Below, one piece after another: positions 1 to 8,820 of a stretch of DNA of 64,000 nucleotides; position 1 is the first letter of the stretch; each line of letters begins with the position of its first letter. The translations under genes and the position numbers were made by a program. The DNA is taken from positions 2,765,157 to 2,829,156 of the forward strand of contig OV696605.1 of assembly GCA_927797885.1 (NCBI GenBank). Reading direction: 5' to 3'. The notes beneath the pieces are model-generated. The model did not search any database and was not told the DNA's origin. It saw only the letters and a list, made by a program, of their open reading frames with translations. Origin of the DNA: Gloeomargaritales cyanobacterium VI4D9 (lineage in GTDB: Bacteria; Cyanobacteriota; Cyanobacteriia; Gloeomargaritales; Gloeomargaritaceae).

Positions 1-245
1 GTGAGCAGGATAAAAAATGTCGTCGCCAACTCCGAGGACTGGCGCAGCCGTTGACACACCTCCAAGCCCGTCATCCCCGGCATCATCCAATCACAGATCA
101 CCAACGCTGGCTGTAACTCCTGGGCGAAGTGCCAGCCCTGTACCCCATCCGCCGCCACCGTCACCTCATGCCCCTGCATCTTGAGATTGCGTTGCAACAC
201 CAAGCGCATCGTGGGGTCGTCATCAATCACTAAGACTTTTGCCAT
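1..245 (-). CDS. Response regulator receiver protein (3' end beyond window)
   Basis: Reading down from the ATG at 245-243, the 81 visible codons form the first two thirds of a CheY-like receiver domain. The acidic pair is at residues 8-10, the phospho-acceptor aspartate is D52 in the motif CDWMMPG, and a hydrophobic strand follows. The C-terminal lysine and any output domain lie outside the window. Such proteins take a phosphoryl group from a histidine kinase. The gene is divergent from the RsbW-like ATPase at 284, with only 38 bp between the two starts, so the promoters must overlap. The two may belong to one signalling module of the receiver/partner-switch type, but that is inference from adjacency alone. 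Confidence 0.9.
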   Translation of the reverse strand, partial: MAKVLVIDDDPTMRLVLQRNLKMQGHEVTVAADGVQGWHFAQELQPALVICDWMMPGMTGLEVCQRLRQSSELATTFFILL

Positions 246-283
246 ATAATCTACAATAATGGAAATTTCCGCTACCACTTGAT

Positions 284-748
284 GTGCCTCCTGGGAAACT
301 TGTGACTCCTGCCCTGAGTACCAGCCGGATTGTGGTCAACTCGGACATAGACGCCTTAGCCCAGGTGCTAGATTGGTTTGCCCAGTTCAATGTCCCTCCC
401 TTGACCTACGAAGTGTGGTGGTTTTGCCAGTTGGTTTTGGACGAAGGATTTACCAATGCGGTACGCCATGCCCATCGGAATTTGCCCCCCACCACGCCCA
501 TCACCGTCGAAGTCCAGGTATTTACGGACAGGATTGAAATGCGGATTTGGGATCAGGGTGGGGAGTTTGACCTCAACCGCAAATTGCAGGAACTCGACCA
601 AACGCCCCAAGACCTGGAACCAGAGGGAGGTATGGGGCTGATATTTTTACAAAAATTTGCGGATGTGGTGGACTACCGACACCATCCAGAACGACAGCAA
701 AACTGCCTCTTTTTGCGTAAAAATCTCGTTGCCGTTGCCAGTGCCTAG
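284..748 (+). CDS. RsbW-like anti-sigma factor serine kinase (HATPase_c_2)
   Basis: 154 residues of a GHKL-type ATPase of the RsbW/SpoIIAB class, which phosphorylates anti-sigma-factor antagonists or sequesters sigma factors. The N box is visible as LDEGFTNAVRHAH (about residues 52-64), the G1 box as WDQGGEFD, and the G2 box as EGGMGLIFLQ near residue 115. The length suits a stand-alone RsbW kinase. The start is a GTG at 284; the ATG at 259 is out of frame and a second GTG at 302 is an alternative. No antagonist (STAS) or sigma gene is visible nearby. It is divergent from a response regulator, so the pair may act in one stress or light signalling pathway (inference). Confidence 0.85.
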   Translation: MPPGKLVTPALSTSRIVVNSDIDALAQVLDWFAQFNVPPLTYEVWWFCQLVLDEGFTNAVRHAHRNLPPTTPITVEVQVFTDRIEMRIWDQGGEFDLNRKLQELDQTPQDLEPEGGMGLIFLQKFADVVDYRHHPERQQNCLFLRKNLVAVASA

Positions 749-834
749 CCCGGGAAATCTCCTCAAAAATCCTGCATCTTTGCCACTCAATCTAAACAAC
801 CATTCAACAGTCACACTTGAATGATGAGTAAAAT

Positions 835-947
835 TACAGTAAGTTCAAAAAAGTTTGCAACATTCGTCTTTGCCTACAATCCCTGTCCTAGAAGGGTATA
901 GAGCGATTATAAATAACTAAAAAGTGTCGCAAATCGAAATGACCATA
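835..947. repeat. Inverted-repeat element, family G (copy 1)
   Basis: Family G is a roughly 115-bp MITE-like element with ends of the type TATAGTCATTTC / GAATGACTATA and a core containing GTTTGCAACATTCG and AAAAAGTGTCGCA. This copy has partly decayed ends (left TACAGTAAGTTC, right GAAATGACCATA). Intact copies are at 38032 and 33590. Confidence 0.65.
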
Positions 948-958
948 CATTCTTTTAA

Positions 959-1079
959 GGACACCTCTATTAATTCATGGCTATTAAGAATGACCCCCGC
1001 GTTATTGATAATTGCCGACGAAAGAATGGGACTTCCAAGCCTGCCGTGTAAGTACAAAAATCAATAGACAGAAGTGCCT
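959..1079. repeat. Inverted-repeat element, family B (copy 1)
   Basis: Family B is a roughly 120-bp element with ends of the type GGGCACCTCTATTAATT / AATAGAGGTGCCC and an inner conserved block that includes ATTGATAATTGCC and GCCTGCCGTGTAAGTA. It has no coding capacity, so it is probably a non-autonomous element. Other copies are at 14109, 14845, 30799, 33546, 37942 and 43659. Confidence 0.75.
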
Positions 1080-1282
1080 GATGTTGTACTGCGATAAACG
1101 CTGAAAAATTCTGTTACAGCGAGAGATTTGCTAAAATTATGTCCCAGGCCATCATCAGTAAATTGCAACTCTCGAAAAGGGTAACTGTAGGTGTCACCTG
1201 AACAATTACACCGTTAGCATTCGATTGTGTCTGCAACCCACAAATACATAGGGCTTTACTCAATTTGTAATATGGTTTCCCC

Positions 1283-2390
1283 CAGAAGTGTTGAAAGGTA
1301 GGTAAAGGCAGAAAAAGAGGGGTCAAAATATGGTATTCTAATTCATATAAACCAAAACATGAAACAACTATGAAATTCAATTCTTTTCCCGGGATTGTCA
1401 AATTTTTACTCAAAGACCTGCCAACTAATGATTATCCAGTTCTAAATTCTCGCTTATTTTGTTCAATCTGGTTTGCTGGCATTTTAGACAAAGGAATCAA
1501 CAGTTTACGGGACTTATTTTACCAATTAAATCATGCGGGCATTAAGGTTGACTTATCCACGTTTTCTAAGGCGAACAAGACAAGAGACCCACAAATTTTT
1601 ATGCATCTTTATCATAAATTATTGCATTATATTGAGGAAGCTCATCCTGAAAAGAGGTTGGTTTTATGTCCTTTTGATGCTACCGTAATACCGCTGATGA
1701 GTAAGTTATTTTGGCTCCAAGGCTATCGCCAAGTAAAGTTAATAACCACTTTGAATCAAGATACGAAATCTACTGGTCATTTAATTGTTAGTCCTGGACA
1801 GGCACATGAGATTAATTTTGGTGAAGATATTGTGAAAATGCTACCGGAAAATGGAGTCGCAGTCGGGGATAGAGGGTTTTGCAGTCACAAAGTATTTGAA
1901 CAATTTATCGAAAATGATGCCCTTTTTATTATCCGTATTAAGTCGAATTGGAAATGGGATGAAAACTATCATATCACCACAGAACGAGGTAAGGCGAGAG
2001 TAGTTTGTTTTGGCAATGTTCAACAGAAAGTAGACTATTATTTAGCTACCAATATTCCTGAGGATGTAATGAGTAATGAAGAGATAGGGGAAGCCTATAG
2101 ACAACGCTGGGCGATAGAGGTACTATGGAAATTTCTAAAGATGAACTTAAAGCTCGATAAAATGATGAGTAAAAATTTGAATGGAATTACCATTCAAATT
2201 TATGTAATTTTAATAGTTTACTTGATATTGCAACTGTTAAAAGTTCCACGGATGTACGGAAGTAAATTGGCAGATAAGTTCCGATATATACAAATCTTAA
2301 TACGGCAGGAGTGGAATTTTGTCCATTGGCTCAATCGGGTCGTCCCACGCCTAAATATGTAAAGTTTTATTGCAGGATTCAACACTTGTG
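1283..2390 (+). mobile_element. IS4-family insertion sequence, copy 1 (1108 bp)
   Basis: Bounded by imperfect 13-bp terminal inverted repeats, CAGAAGTGTTGAA at the left and the complement of CACAAGTGTTGAA at the right. The boundaries come from comparison with the second copy at 58946-60053, which has the same length and the same encoded protein. The flanks of this copy (GGTTTCCCC and GTGTTGAAT) do not match, so no target duplication remains. The right flank runs straight into another IS-end-like sequence (see 2391-2560). Confidence 0.9.
1370..2362 (+). CDS. IS4-family transposase (copy 1)
   Basis: 330-residue DDE transposase. Landmarks are DATVIPL (first aspartate) near residue 105, VGDRGFCS (second aspartate) near residue 166, and the IS4-type Y-R-E-K signature in YRQRWAIEVLWKFLK near residue 243. 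It cuts and joins the ends of its own insertion sequence. The ATG at 1370 lies 87 bp inside the left inverted repeat and the stop lies 28 bp before the right end, which is normal spacing for a compact IS. The protein is identical to the copy at 58974-59966, so transposition or homogenisation was recent and the gene is probably intact. Its base composition is more A+T-rich than the neighbouring housekeeping genes. Confidence 0.95.
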   Translation: MKFNSFPGIVKFLLKDLPTNDYPVLNSRLFCSIWFAGILDKGINSLRDLFYQLNHAGIKVDLSTFSKANKTRDPQIFMHLYHKLLHYIEEAHPEKRLVLCPFDATVIPLMSKLFWLQGYRQVKLITTLNQDTKSTGHLIVSPGQAHEINFGEDIVKMLPENGVAVGDRGFCSHKVFEQFIENDALFIIRIKSNWKWDENYHITTERGKARVVCFGNVQQKVDYYLATNIPEDVMSNEEIGEAYRQRWAIEVLWKFLKMNLKLDKMMSKNLNGITIQIYVILIVYLILQLLKVPRMYGSKLADKFRYIQILIRQEWNFVHWLNRVVPRLNM

Positions 2391-2560
2391 GTGTTGAATC
2401 TTAAGATTTTGAGGGTTTGTGCCAAAATGTGCATCTAACCTGATGATACAAAACATTGTCATTTAGGAGCTAAATTCTCATTTATAACGAAAAATTTTCT
2501 CATTAAGTGTTTTGCCTGACTCGAATTTATGAACTTTTGTTGCGGGGTTCAACACTACTG
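2391..2560. repeat. Non-autonomous remnant with IS4-like ends
   Basis: Directly abutting IS copy 1. The left edge reads GTGTTGAATC and the right edge TTCAACACTACTG (2548-2560), matching the IS terminal repeat with one mismatch. The interior has no reading frame and does not resemble the transposase. The junction with IS copy 1 forms a perfect 10-bp inverted repeat, GATTCAACAC (2377-2386) and GTGTTGAATC (2391-2400), separated by four bases. Confidence 0.55.
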
Positions 2561-2716
2561 TAGAGATGCCCTTAAATTAATAGGTTGTCATGGTGAAATT
2601 CTTTTGACTACCCAACAAGTATTGGCAGTAGTCTACTAATCCAAAGCTGGGTGATTCCTGTGCCATTACTACACCTTAACTCTTCGTTTATTCTACTCCT
2701 ATGATCATGAGTCCTG

Positions 2717-5149
2717 TTAGTAAATATCCTTGCGTTTTTGTACCCAAAGTGTGATGACCAAATAAACCATCGTATGCAGGAGCAACACTGCCCAATTCAA
2801 CCCTAGATTCGGCAAGGTCGCCGTGAACATCGCCATCTCTTGAATGGGAATACTGTCCGGGTCCGTACCCGCCGGTACTCCTGGCACCAAAGAATTGACA
2901 TCCGCCAACGCTCCCAACGCCCCCACCGCCCACCGGCTGAGCATCAACCAGGAAACAAATCGCCCCTGATTGCCTAGGTCAAATAAAATTCCGGCAAAGA
3001 TAATTTGGGGGAGCAAAAGGAGGGGTAACGCACTATTCGCCTGCGCTGAATTTCGCACCATTGCGGATACCATTAATCCCAGAGAAACCGAGGTTAAAAT
3101 GGTTAAGAAAATGGTAATCAATACCCCTAAAGGCCAGGGGAAATAGTTGGGAAAACACAGGGCATCGGCACCACACAATCCCGGCGGCCAGCTAAACCCA
3201 ATCAGGATCACAGCGGTAATCAGGACACTCTGTAAAATTGCCAAGCCCCCTAGAGTCATCACCTTAGAACCCAAATAGGCAAACAATCCCAAATTCACCA
3301 ATCGTTCCCGTAGATAAATCGCCGATTCCTTGACAATTTCCTGCAACGAACTGGCAAAACCTGCCCACAATGCGGCACAGACAATCACAAAAATGACCCG
3401 CCGCGCCAAGGAAGCCAACACATAATCCGGTGCCCCGACAAAGGGATTTTGAGTTTGCACCGCCAAGCGAATTAACACAATTCCCAAGGGTGCAGTTGCC
3501 AAAGATAAAAATAGATAAACTGGGTCTCTTTTCAGGAGTTGACCATACCGCCCCACCAACACCCACAACTGCCGCCAAAAGGAAGCCTGCACTTTTTCCG
3601 GCTGAAAAGGCTGTTCATTCACCTGTCCAATCAAGCGTTCTTGGATAAATTTTTGGTAGGTTTCCGACTGGCGAAATCGCTCTGCTTCCTGCGCTACCGC
3701 CTCTCGGGTTTCTAATTTGATATAAATATCGGCAAAATCCTGATCTTCTAGGCCAAAAAATGATGCCGCTTCCTGGGGTGAGCCAAAGTAACATAAATTC
3801 CCCCCCAAACCCATAAACACCAAACGGTCGCATAACGTTACATTGGTAGTTGCGTGGGTTACCAGAATAATTGTGCGCCCTTGATCTGCTAACTTGCGTA
3901 ATAATTGCATGATTTTTTTATCCAAACCGGGGTCGAGTCCCGAGGTAGGTTCATCGAGGAAGAATAATTTGGGATCGGATAACAATTCCACCCCAATACT
4001 CACCCGTTTTAATTGACCCCCACTTAAACTTCGCACCAAGGTATCCTGCCGCTCCGTTAATTCCACTTGCCGCATCACCTGTTCAATGATCTCGTTGATA
4101 TTCACATCCTTAGGCAACCGCAGTTTTGCCGCATAATAAAGTACCTCTTTGACTGTTAGATTAGTGTGAACAATATCACTTTGCGGTACATAGCCAATAA
4201 TACTCCGATAGATATTAAAATACTTCCGTAAATCATCCCCATTCAAATACACCGAACCCTGGCTGACTGCTTCAATTCCCAATAGGCTTTTCATTAAGGT
4301 TGATTTGCCCGCCCCACTCCCCCCCACTAAAGCCACAAATTGTCCTGGCTCAATCACTAGAGAAATATCATTCAGAATGCGAATTTTTTGACCTTTTTTC
4401 CCAGTAACAACCTTCGCTAAATCCTTGGCATCCAAACGAATCCGATCCCCCTGGTCGGACAATACTAACATATCTCCTTGCAATACCAAACGGTAGGGTC
4501 CAATGGTAATCACATCCCCAACATTTAACGGAGCAGTAGTGACTACTTTTTTACCGTTGACAAAAACCCCATTCACACTGCAATCCCGGATCGTGTAGTG
4601 CCCTTGATTATCCTGAAAAATCACCGCATGGGAACGAGAAACGGTTGGGCCATCCAGTTTTAAATCTGCTTCCTGTCCCCGCCCTAAAATCACTGACGAA
4701 CGCCCTTTCAAGGATAGGGAACGTTTCTTGGGTGCAACGGGTTTGACCTGGGCAGAGGGGTGATGATAAGTAATCGTAATCGCTGTTTTGGGGTCTGTAC
4801 CAATGGTAATTTCATCCCCAGGATGCAAGAGATGTCCCTGCGCTGGCGTAATAATAGCATGGTTAATAAATAACCGATTCATACTCGAGGTTTGCCCATC
4901 TCCATCATGAATGGTGTAATGCTCGCCCGTCCGTCGAAACGTCGCCTGCACCCGACTAATATGCACCCACTGGTCGGGGATAATTAAACCTTCGGGCGGA
5001 GATTTACGGGGGGCGCGCCCCAAAACATGGTGTGGTTCTGTCAATTGAAAACGGATAATTTGTCCCTGATTATTGACCTCGATTTCTGGGTGCAATTTGA
5101 CAATTGTATCGGAAGCAATTATCGTTTTATCCGCCATGATTTCCCCCAA
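2717..5149 (-). CDS. ABC-2 type exporter with tandem FHA domains
   Basis: An 810-residue single-chain half-transporter. Two FHA (phosphothreonine-binding) domains come first, at about residues 35-125 and 150-225; the second has the typical LGRG and SRSHA motifs. An ABCG-like ATPase domain follows with Walker A GGSGAGKST (276-284), signature LSGGQ (375-379) and Walker B with LFFLDEP (395-401). An ABC-2 membrane domain with about six helices fills residues 560-800. It should export a substrate, perhaps lipid-like, from the cytoplasm under phospho-dependent control. It is the last gene of a five-gene minus-strand cluster and its start overlaps the HemN-like gene by 23 bp; the in-frame ATG at 5137 is an alternative. 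The substrate is unknown. The cluster suggests a product of the radical SAM enzymes (inference). Confidence 0.9.
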   Translation of the reverse strand: MGEIMADKTIIASDTIVKLHPEIEVNNQGQIIRFQLTEPHHVLGRAPRKSPPEGLIIPDQWVHISRVQATFRRTGEHYTIHDGDGQTSSMNRLFINHAIITPAQGHLLHPGDEITIGTDPKTAITITYHHPSAQVKPVAPKKRSLSLKGRSSVILGRGQEADLKLDGPTVSRSHAVIFQDNQGHYTIRDCSVNGVFVNGKKVVTTAPLNVGDVITIGPYRLVLQGDMLVLSDQGDRIRLDAKDLAKVVTGKKGQKIRILNDISLVIEPGQFVALVGGSGAGKSTLMKSLLGIEAVSQGSVYLNGDDLRKYFNIYRSIIGYVPQSDIVHTNLTVKEVLYYAAKLRLPKDVNINEIIEQVMRQVELTERQDTLVRSLSGGQLKRVSIGVELLSDPKLFFLDEPTSGLDPGLDKKIMQLLRKLADQGRTIILVTHATTNVTLCDRLVFMGLGGNLCYFGSPQEAASFFGLEDQDFADIYIKLETREAVAQEAERFRQSETYQKFIQERLIGQVNEQPFQPEKVQASFWRQLWVLVGRYGQLLKRDPVYLFLSLATAPLGIVLIRLAVQTQNPFVGAPDYVLASLARRVIFVIVCAALWAGFASSLQEIVKESAIYLRERLVNLGLFAYLGSKVMTLGGLAILQSVLITAVILIGFSWPPGLCGADALCFPNYFPWPLGVLITIFLTILTSVSLGLMVSAMVRNSAQANSALPLLLLPQIIFAGILFDLGNQGRFVSWLMLSRWAVGALGALADVNSLVPGVPAGTDPDSIPIQEMAMFTATLPNLGLNWAVLLLHTMVYLVITLWVQKRKDIY

Positions 5150-6578
5150 AGATTTCCTGGTGATGATAGGGATTCAAATCTCCATTGGCATAATCTGAAC
5201 GTGGGAAAGGAATATGGTCTGGATGATGAAATTGTTGTGCCACTTCGTCAGCAAAAAATGCTCCCAGAGGTGTCAATTCAATTTTTTCTTCATCCTCAGT
5301 CAGTAAACCGTGTTTTTTCAGGGCGTTAATTTTCAGGCGAAATACCTCATTTAATGAGTAATTGGTTACTTGATGGAAGTAACTTTTCCACACCCGCCGG
5401 TTCTTCAAAGGTAAGACAATTGCCCAGCGAATTTGTTGCTCTCTACTGCGAATTAATCCCCGATTCAAGGGCAAACGACGCTCAGCGATCATTCGATAGT
5501 ACTCATCAAAGTTTTGGGTATTCAGGCCGAACCGATCCCGTAAACTGCTAAACGCCGTTAACCCAAACCCCAATTGATCCAATAAACCACAGCATTGATT
5601 GTCCGCATAGTGGGAATAATATTCAGGCTTTTTAGAAAACACCCGCCGCAGGTTTTCCCGATAGCCATGAGCGTTGAGAATATTAATTGCCGCCTGCTTC
5701 ATAGCAAGAGTTTCCTGCACTGTAGGCACCGCTTCGGGATGGCGTTCCCGTTGATATTTAACCGAGCCTTGATAATCTCCATAGGCTTCAAATTTCAAAC
5801 GATATAATTGAATTTCATGCACTCCCAAACCTACCGCCTGTTCGATCACCGCCATCCAATTTTCTAAGGTCTGCCCTAGATAACCAAAAATAAATTCAAT
5901 ATTCACCTGAAAGCCAAATTTCAGAGCATCACTAATGGCCTCTAATGCCTGCTCTGGCCCATGATGCCGGTTCATCAATTTCAGAGTCGCCGGATTCAAG
6001 GATTGTACTCCAATGGTGAGGCGGTCAACCCCATAATCCCGCATCATTTTCAAGCGTTCATTGCCCTCTTTGCCAATTAAGGTCACTGGGTCAACATCGT
6101 AATTGTATTGGGTACATTCCCTACGATCAAGGCGGCGGTCTAATATCTGTAAAAATCGCTCTAATTGGTCTAATGCGAGATAAGTTGGCGTACCGCCCCC
6201 CACCAAAATTGAACGGGCTTTGAGACGGGTATAACCCAGCCGTTCCATGTAAATATCCATCTCCTGGGCAAACGCCGATAGATACTGGTCTTTTTCTGAA
6301 CGACGCTCTCCCAATTGCACTGGATAATGGCAAAACAGACACCGTTGCCGACAAAAAGGCACATGGGCATAAATGTCAAATTTGCCATCCGCTGGCGGTG
6401 TATAAGTCGCTAATAATTCCTCCGGGGTGAACGGCGGATACATGGTAATCGGTGGATAATGCACAGAAGGGAAAAAATCCCCTGAGCGCATGATTAAACC
6501 TAACGATTGTAACTTCTCGTACTGCGCCAGCCGTTCGTTAATATGCTCTGTGTATGGGGATGACTCCAAAACCAACAT
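5127..6578 (-). CDS. HemN-like radical SAM protein
   Basis: 483 residues, close in length to HemN. The [4Fe-4S]-binding motif is C76-x3-C80-x2-C83 within CRQRCLFC, followed by HY rather than the D-F/Y usual in HemN/HemW. The SAM-binding GGGTP is at 127-131, and a HemN_C-like tail follows. HemN relatives include anaerobic coproporphyrinogen dehydrogenase, HemW haem chaperones, HutW/ChuW haem-degrading enzymes and class C radical SAM methyltransferases. The context (second radical SAM gene, methyltransferase, exporter, no haem genes) fits a class C-type modifying enzyme at least as well as haem synthesis. That is inference. It overlaps the downstream ABC gene and lies 109 bp after the methyltransferase gene. 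Confidence 0.8.
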   Translation of the reverse strand: MLVLESSPYTEHINERLAQYEKLQSLGLIMRSGDFFPSVHYPPITMYPPFTPEELLATYTPPADGKFDIYAHVPFCRQRCLFCHYPVQLGERRSEKDQYLSAFAQEMDIYMERLGYTRLKARSILVGGGTPTYLALDQLERFLQILDRRLDRRECTQYNYDVDPVTLIGKEGNERLKMMRDYGVDRLTIGVQSLNPATLKLMNRHHGPEQALEAISDALKFGFQVNIEFIFGYLGQTLENWMAVIEQAVGLGVHEIQLYRLKFEAYGDYQGSVKYQRERHPEAVPTVQETLAMKQAAINILNAHGYRENLRRVFSKKPEYYSHYADNQCCGLLDQLGFGLTAFSSLRDRFGLNTQNFDEYYRMIAERRLPLNRGLIRSREQQIRWAIVLPLKNRRVWKSYFHQVTNYSLNEVFRLKINALKKHGLLTEDEEKIELTPLGAFFADEVAQQFHHPDHIPFPRSDYANGDLNPYHHQEIFGGNHGG

Positions 6579-6687
6579 CGTATTACCCCCTCAAAATTAC
6601 CAACAGGAAAAAAGATACTGATGTTAGATATATCATGTAATGCCTAAGCTCCAGGGGATTTCGCAGAAAAATTTCAGATTTGGGGAG

Positions 6688-7764
6688 TTAAACCGCTTCA
6701 AAAATTAACATATAGCGTTGCGGGATAAAGGCATATTCCCGTTTGAGCTTAAAGCCATAAAAGCGCAACTGATGGATGATTAGTTCTTTAGCGACATAGG
6801 GACCGTGATACGGTAATTGCCCCGGTTCTACCAGTCCATTGTCCACCAATACCAAAGTGCCACCGGGTTTCAACGCCGCTTTAATACTTTGCACAAAACT
6901 GTCCCGGTCGGGTGCCGTACTCATGCCATAGATATTGTGATACAAAGAACACATAAAAGCCACATCCACCTGTTTCCCCTGTAAGCCGATGGTGGTGCCA
7001 GGATAACTATTAATCGTCGTGATATTTGTAATATTCTGCCGTTGGATATAGCGATTGATATAATCCAAATGTTGTTGTACTATATCGACACTATAAACGT
7101 GACCTGTTGAGCCTACTTTCTCGCTAAAACGAACGCTGTAATAACCTGGCCCACTGCCAACATCGGCAATGGTCTGACCAGGGGAAAGGGGTATCACAGA
7201 AAGAACCTTACTGGTTTGTTCCCATTCCTCACGAGCCGGGTTGTTAAATAAGATAAAATCCTCTAAAAAGGCGGCTCGATTGCGACCCGTTTCCGTGAGT
7301 TGGTCTGGGTATTGTTGCAGGAGATATTTACGTTGAACGTATTCTTTGAGATTGGCAAAATTATTTTCTGCAAAAAAGTCATAAAAACTAGCCACAAAGG
7401 GGTCTTGCAAGGCTTTCTGTTTTTCCGGTTCAGACATCAAAAATAATTGGGCGAACCAACGTAATGCACTATATTCCCCCCCATAATTTTCCCTAGGAAT
7501 GATTTGGTCATAAATTTCAATGGCTTTTTGAGCCGCCTCCCGACTACCGCTGACTAACATTTCCAAGATATAACGTCCAGCTTTGATACCGTCCGGGGTA
7601 ATGGCAAACGAATCATTAGTCCCCACATGAATCAGGGACATGGGTGACGTAATGGCTACCCGGGGCGTTAATAACTGGGGTATAGCAAAGGTATAGGCAA
7701 CCCAGACGATAACGCCAGTCATGAAACTAACAATAAGCCAATGCACTGAACGAGATAGTTTCAT
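6688..7764 (-). CDS. Membrane-anchored SAM-dependent methyltransferase
   Basis: 358 residues. An N-terminal hydrophobic segment (about 9-29) is an anchor or uncleaved signal and places the rest on the membrane, possibly outside the cytoplasm. A helical region of unknown role spans about 55-170. A class I Rossmann methyltransferase domain follows, with motif I DVGSGPG at 201-207, the acidic residue of motif II near VDIV and a post-motif LKPGGTLVLVDN. It would transfer a methyl group from S-adenosylmethionine to an unknown acceptor. Only 15 bp separate it from the upstream HydE-like gene. If the orientation were N-in it could use cytoplasmic SAM. An export-type signal would make a SAM enzyme puzzling, so an anchor is more likely. 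Confidence 0.85.
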   Translation of the reverse strand: MKLSRSVHWLIVSFMTGVIVWVAYTFAIPQLLTPRVAITSPMSLIHVGTNDSFAITPDGIKAGRYILEMLVSGSREAAQKAIEIYDQIIPRENYGGEYSALRWFAQLFLMSEPEKQKALQDPFVASFYDFFAENNFANLKEYVQRKYLLQQYPDQLTETGRNRAAFLEDFILFNNPAREEWEQTSKVLSVIPLSPGQTIADVGSGPGYYSVRFSEKVGSTGHVYSVDIVQQHLDYINRYIQRQNITNITTINSYPGTTIGLQGKQVDVAFMCSLYHNIYGMSTAPDRDSFVQSIKAALKPGGTLVLVDNGLVEPGQLPYHGPYVAKELIIHQLRFYGFKLKREYAFIPQRYMLIFEAV

Positions 7765-7779
7765 CCCTAGTTTTACTCC

Positions 7780-8769
7780 CTAAATTGCCACTGGGCGCAC
7801 GGTCATACCCGCTTGTTGAATAATCGTTCTGGCATGGTCTAAACTCACCACAAAACGCCGTTGCGAGTAAATCACATATTTTGTGCGACATTGGGGCGGC
7901 GTGAAGTTAATCGTAATCACATTTGCCCCGGCATTTAACCCCGCCAATTGACCGCCAGGTTCTAACTTTTCCAAGGCACTCACCGTAGGAATTAACGCCT
8001 GGGGTAAAAGCATCCGAAAAATCGCCATGATGTTTAGCGTCCGCCTGAGACTCCCGGATTTGTGTTCCGAAAAGGGGGTATTTTCATTGGCAATAAACGG
8101 GGAAGCGCTGGCAAAATCCGGTTGAATTTCTTGGGTCAATAATACATCTCGCACCAAGGTATCGAGGGTTTGTCCGGGTAGCCCGACGATATTCCCCGTT
8201 CCCACTTGAAAACCCAATTCCTGAAGCCAGCGAATACACTGCAAACGCCGGGTCAATGAGGTGTAAGCAATTTGGCGATACCCTGCCGGTTCTGAGGTTT
8301 CAAATTTGAGAATATAAGAATCGGCTCCCAACGCCCGCCACCGCTCATAGCTCGCCCGGGGATATTCCCCCAAACAGAGCAAAATATGCAAACCAAATTG
8401 CCGTTTGGCGGTGGGGATCACCTCCTGTAAAATGGCATCGCATTCCGGATCCTGACCAGCCTGTAAAAATAAGGTGCCAATGCCCAAACGATGAATCTGT
8501 GCAGCAATATCTAAAATTTCCGCCGCCGATAAACGATAGCGGTCTAGCTTTTGATTGGCCGCCCGCATGGCGCAGTAATTGCAATTTTTTTGGCAGAAAT
8601 TGGAAATTTCAATCACACCCCGTAAATGGACTTGATCCATTTGATACTGTTGCCGCACCCAACGAGCCTGGGCAAAGAGTTCCTGCTGTAATTCCCCTTC
8701 GGCATCAATTAATTCCCCCAAAGAGTAACCTAGAATTCTCTCGGTAGGTTCAGCGACTAAGGCGTACAT
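7780..8769 (-). CDS. HydE/PylB/BioB-like radical SAM protein
   Basis: 329 residues. The cluster motif is C59-x3-C63-x2-C66 in the context ISNFCQKNCNYC, and the following RYRLS and LFLQAGQD segments are typical of the HydE/PylB branch of the biotin-synthase superfamily, rather than of true BioB. Known members make the dithiolate ligand of [FeFe] hydrogenase (HydE) or methylornithine (PylB). No hydF, hydG or pylCD gene is in the window, so neither role is supported. It is the second gene of the cluster, 51 bp after the LTXXQ lipoprotein and 15 bp before the methyltransferase. It may build or rearrange a small molecule or ligand that the next enzymes modify (inference). Confidence 0.82.
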   Translation of the reverse strand: MYALVAEPTERILGYSLGELIDAEGELQQELFAQARWVRQQYQMDQVHLRGVIEISNFCQKNCNYCAMRAANQKLDRYRLSAAEILDIAAQIHRLGIGTLFLQAGQDPECDAILQEVIPTAKRQFGLHILLCLGEYPRASYERWRALGADSYILKFETSEPAGYRQIAYTSLTRRLQCIRWLQELGFQVGTGNIVGLPGQTLDTLVRDVLLTQEIQPDFASASPFIANENTPFSEHKSGSLRRTLNIMAIFRMLLPQALIPTVSALEKLEPGGQLAGLNAGANVITINFTPPQCRTKYVIYSQRRFVVSLDHARTIIQQAGMTVRPVAI

Positions 8770-8820
8770 TCTTACTCCTAAAGCAGATGGTATTGAGCAA
8801 TGGGCGGCTGTAATATTTCA

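Larger units (their letters stand above)
749..1282. other. Intergenic region with repeats G1 and B1
   Basis: No gene is supported here. It holds inverted-repeat elements G1 (835-947) and B1 (959-1079). A 1080-1175 segment follows that is clearly similar to 30930-31022, where it also directly follows a B element. The region ends at the IS4 insertion. No convincing promoter or terminator was seen. Confidence 0.6.

Noticed and set aside
7780-8769. Biotin synthase (bioB)
   Set aside because: The motif surroundings (ISNFC, RYRLS, LFLQAGQD) fit HydE/PylB better, and no biotin gene is nearby.
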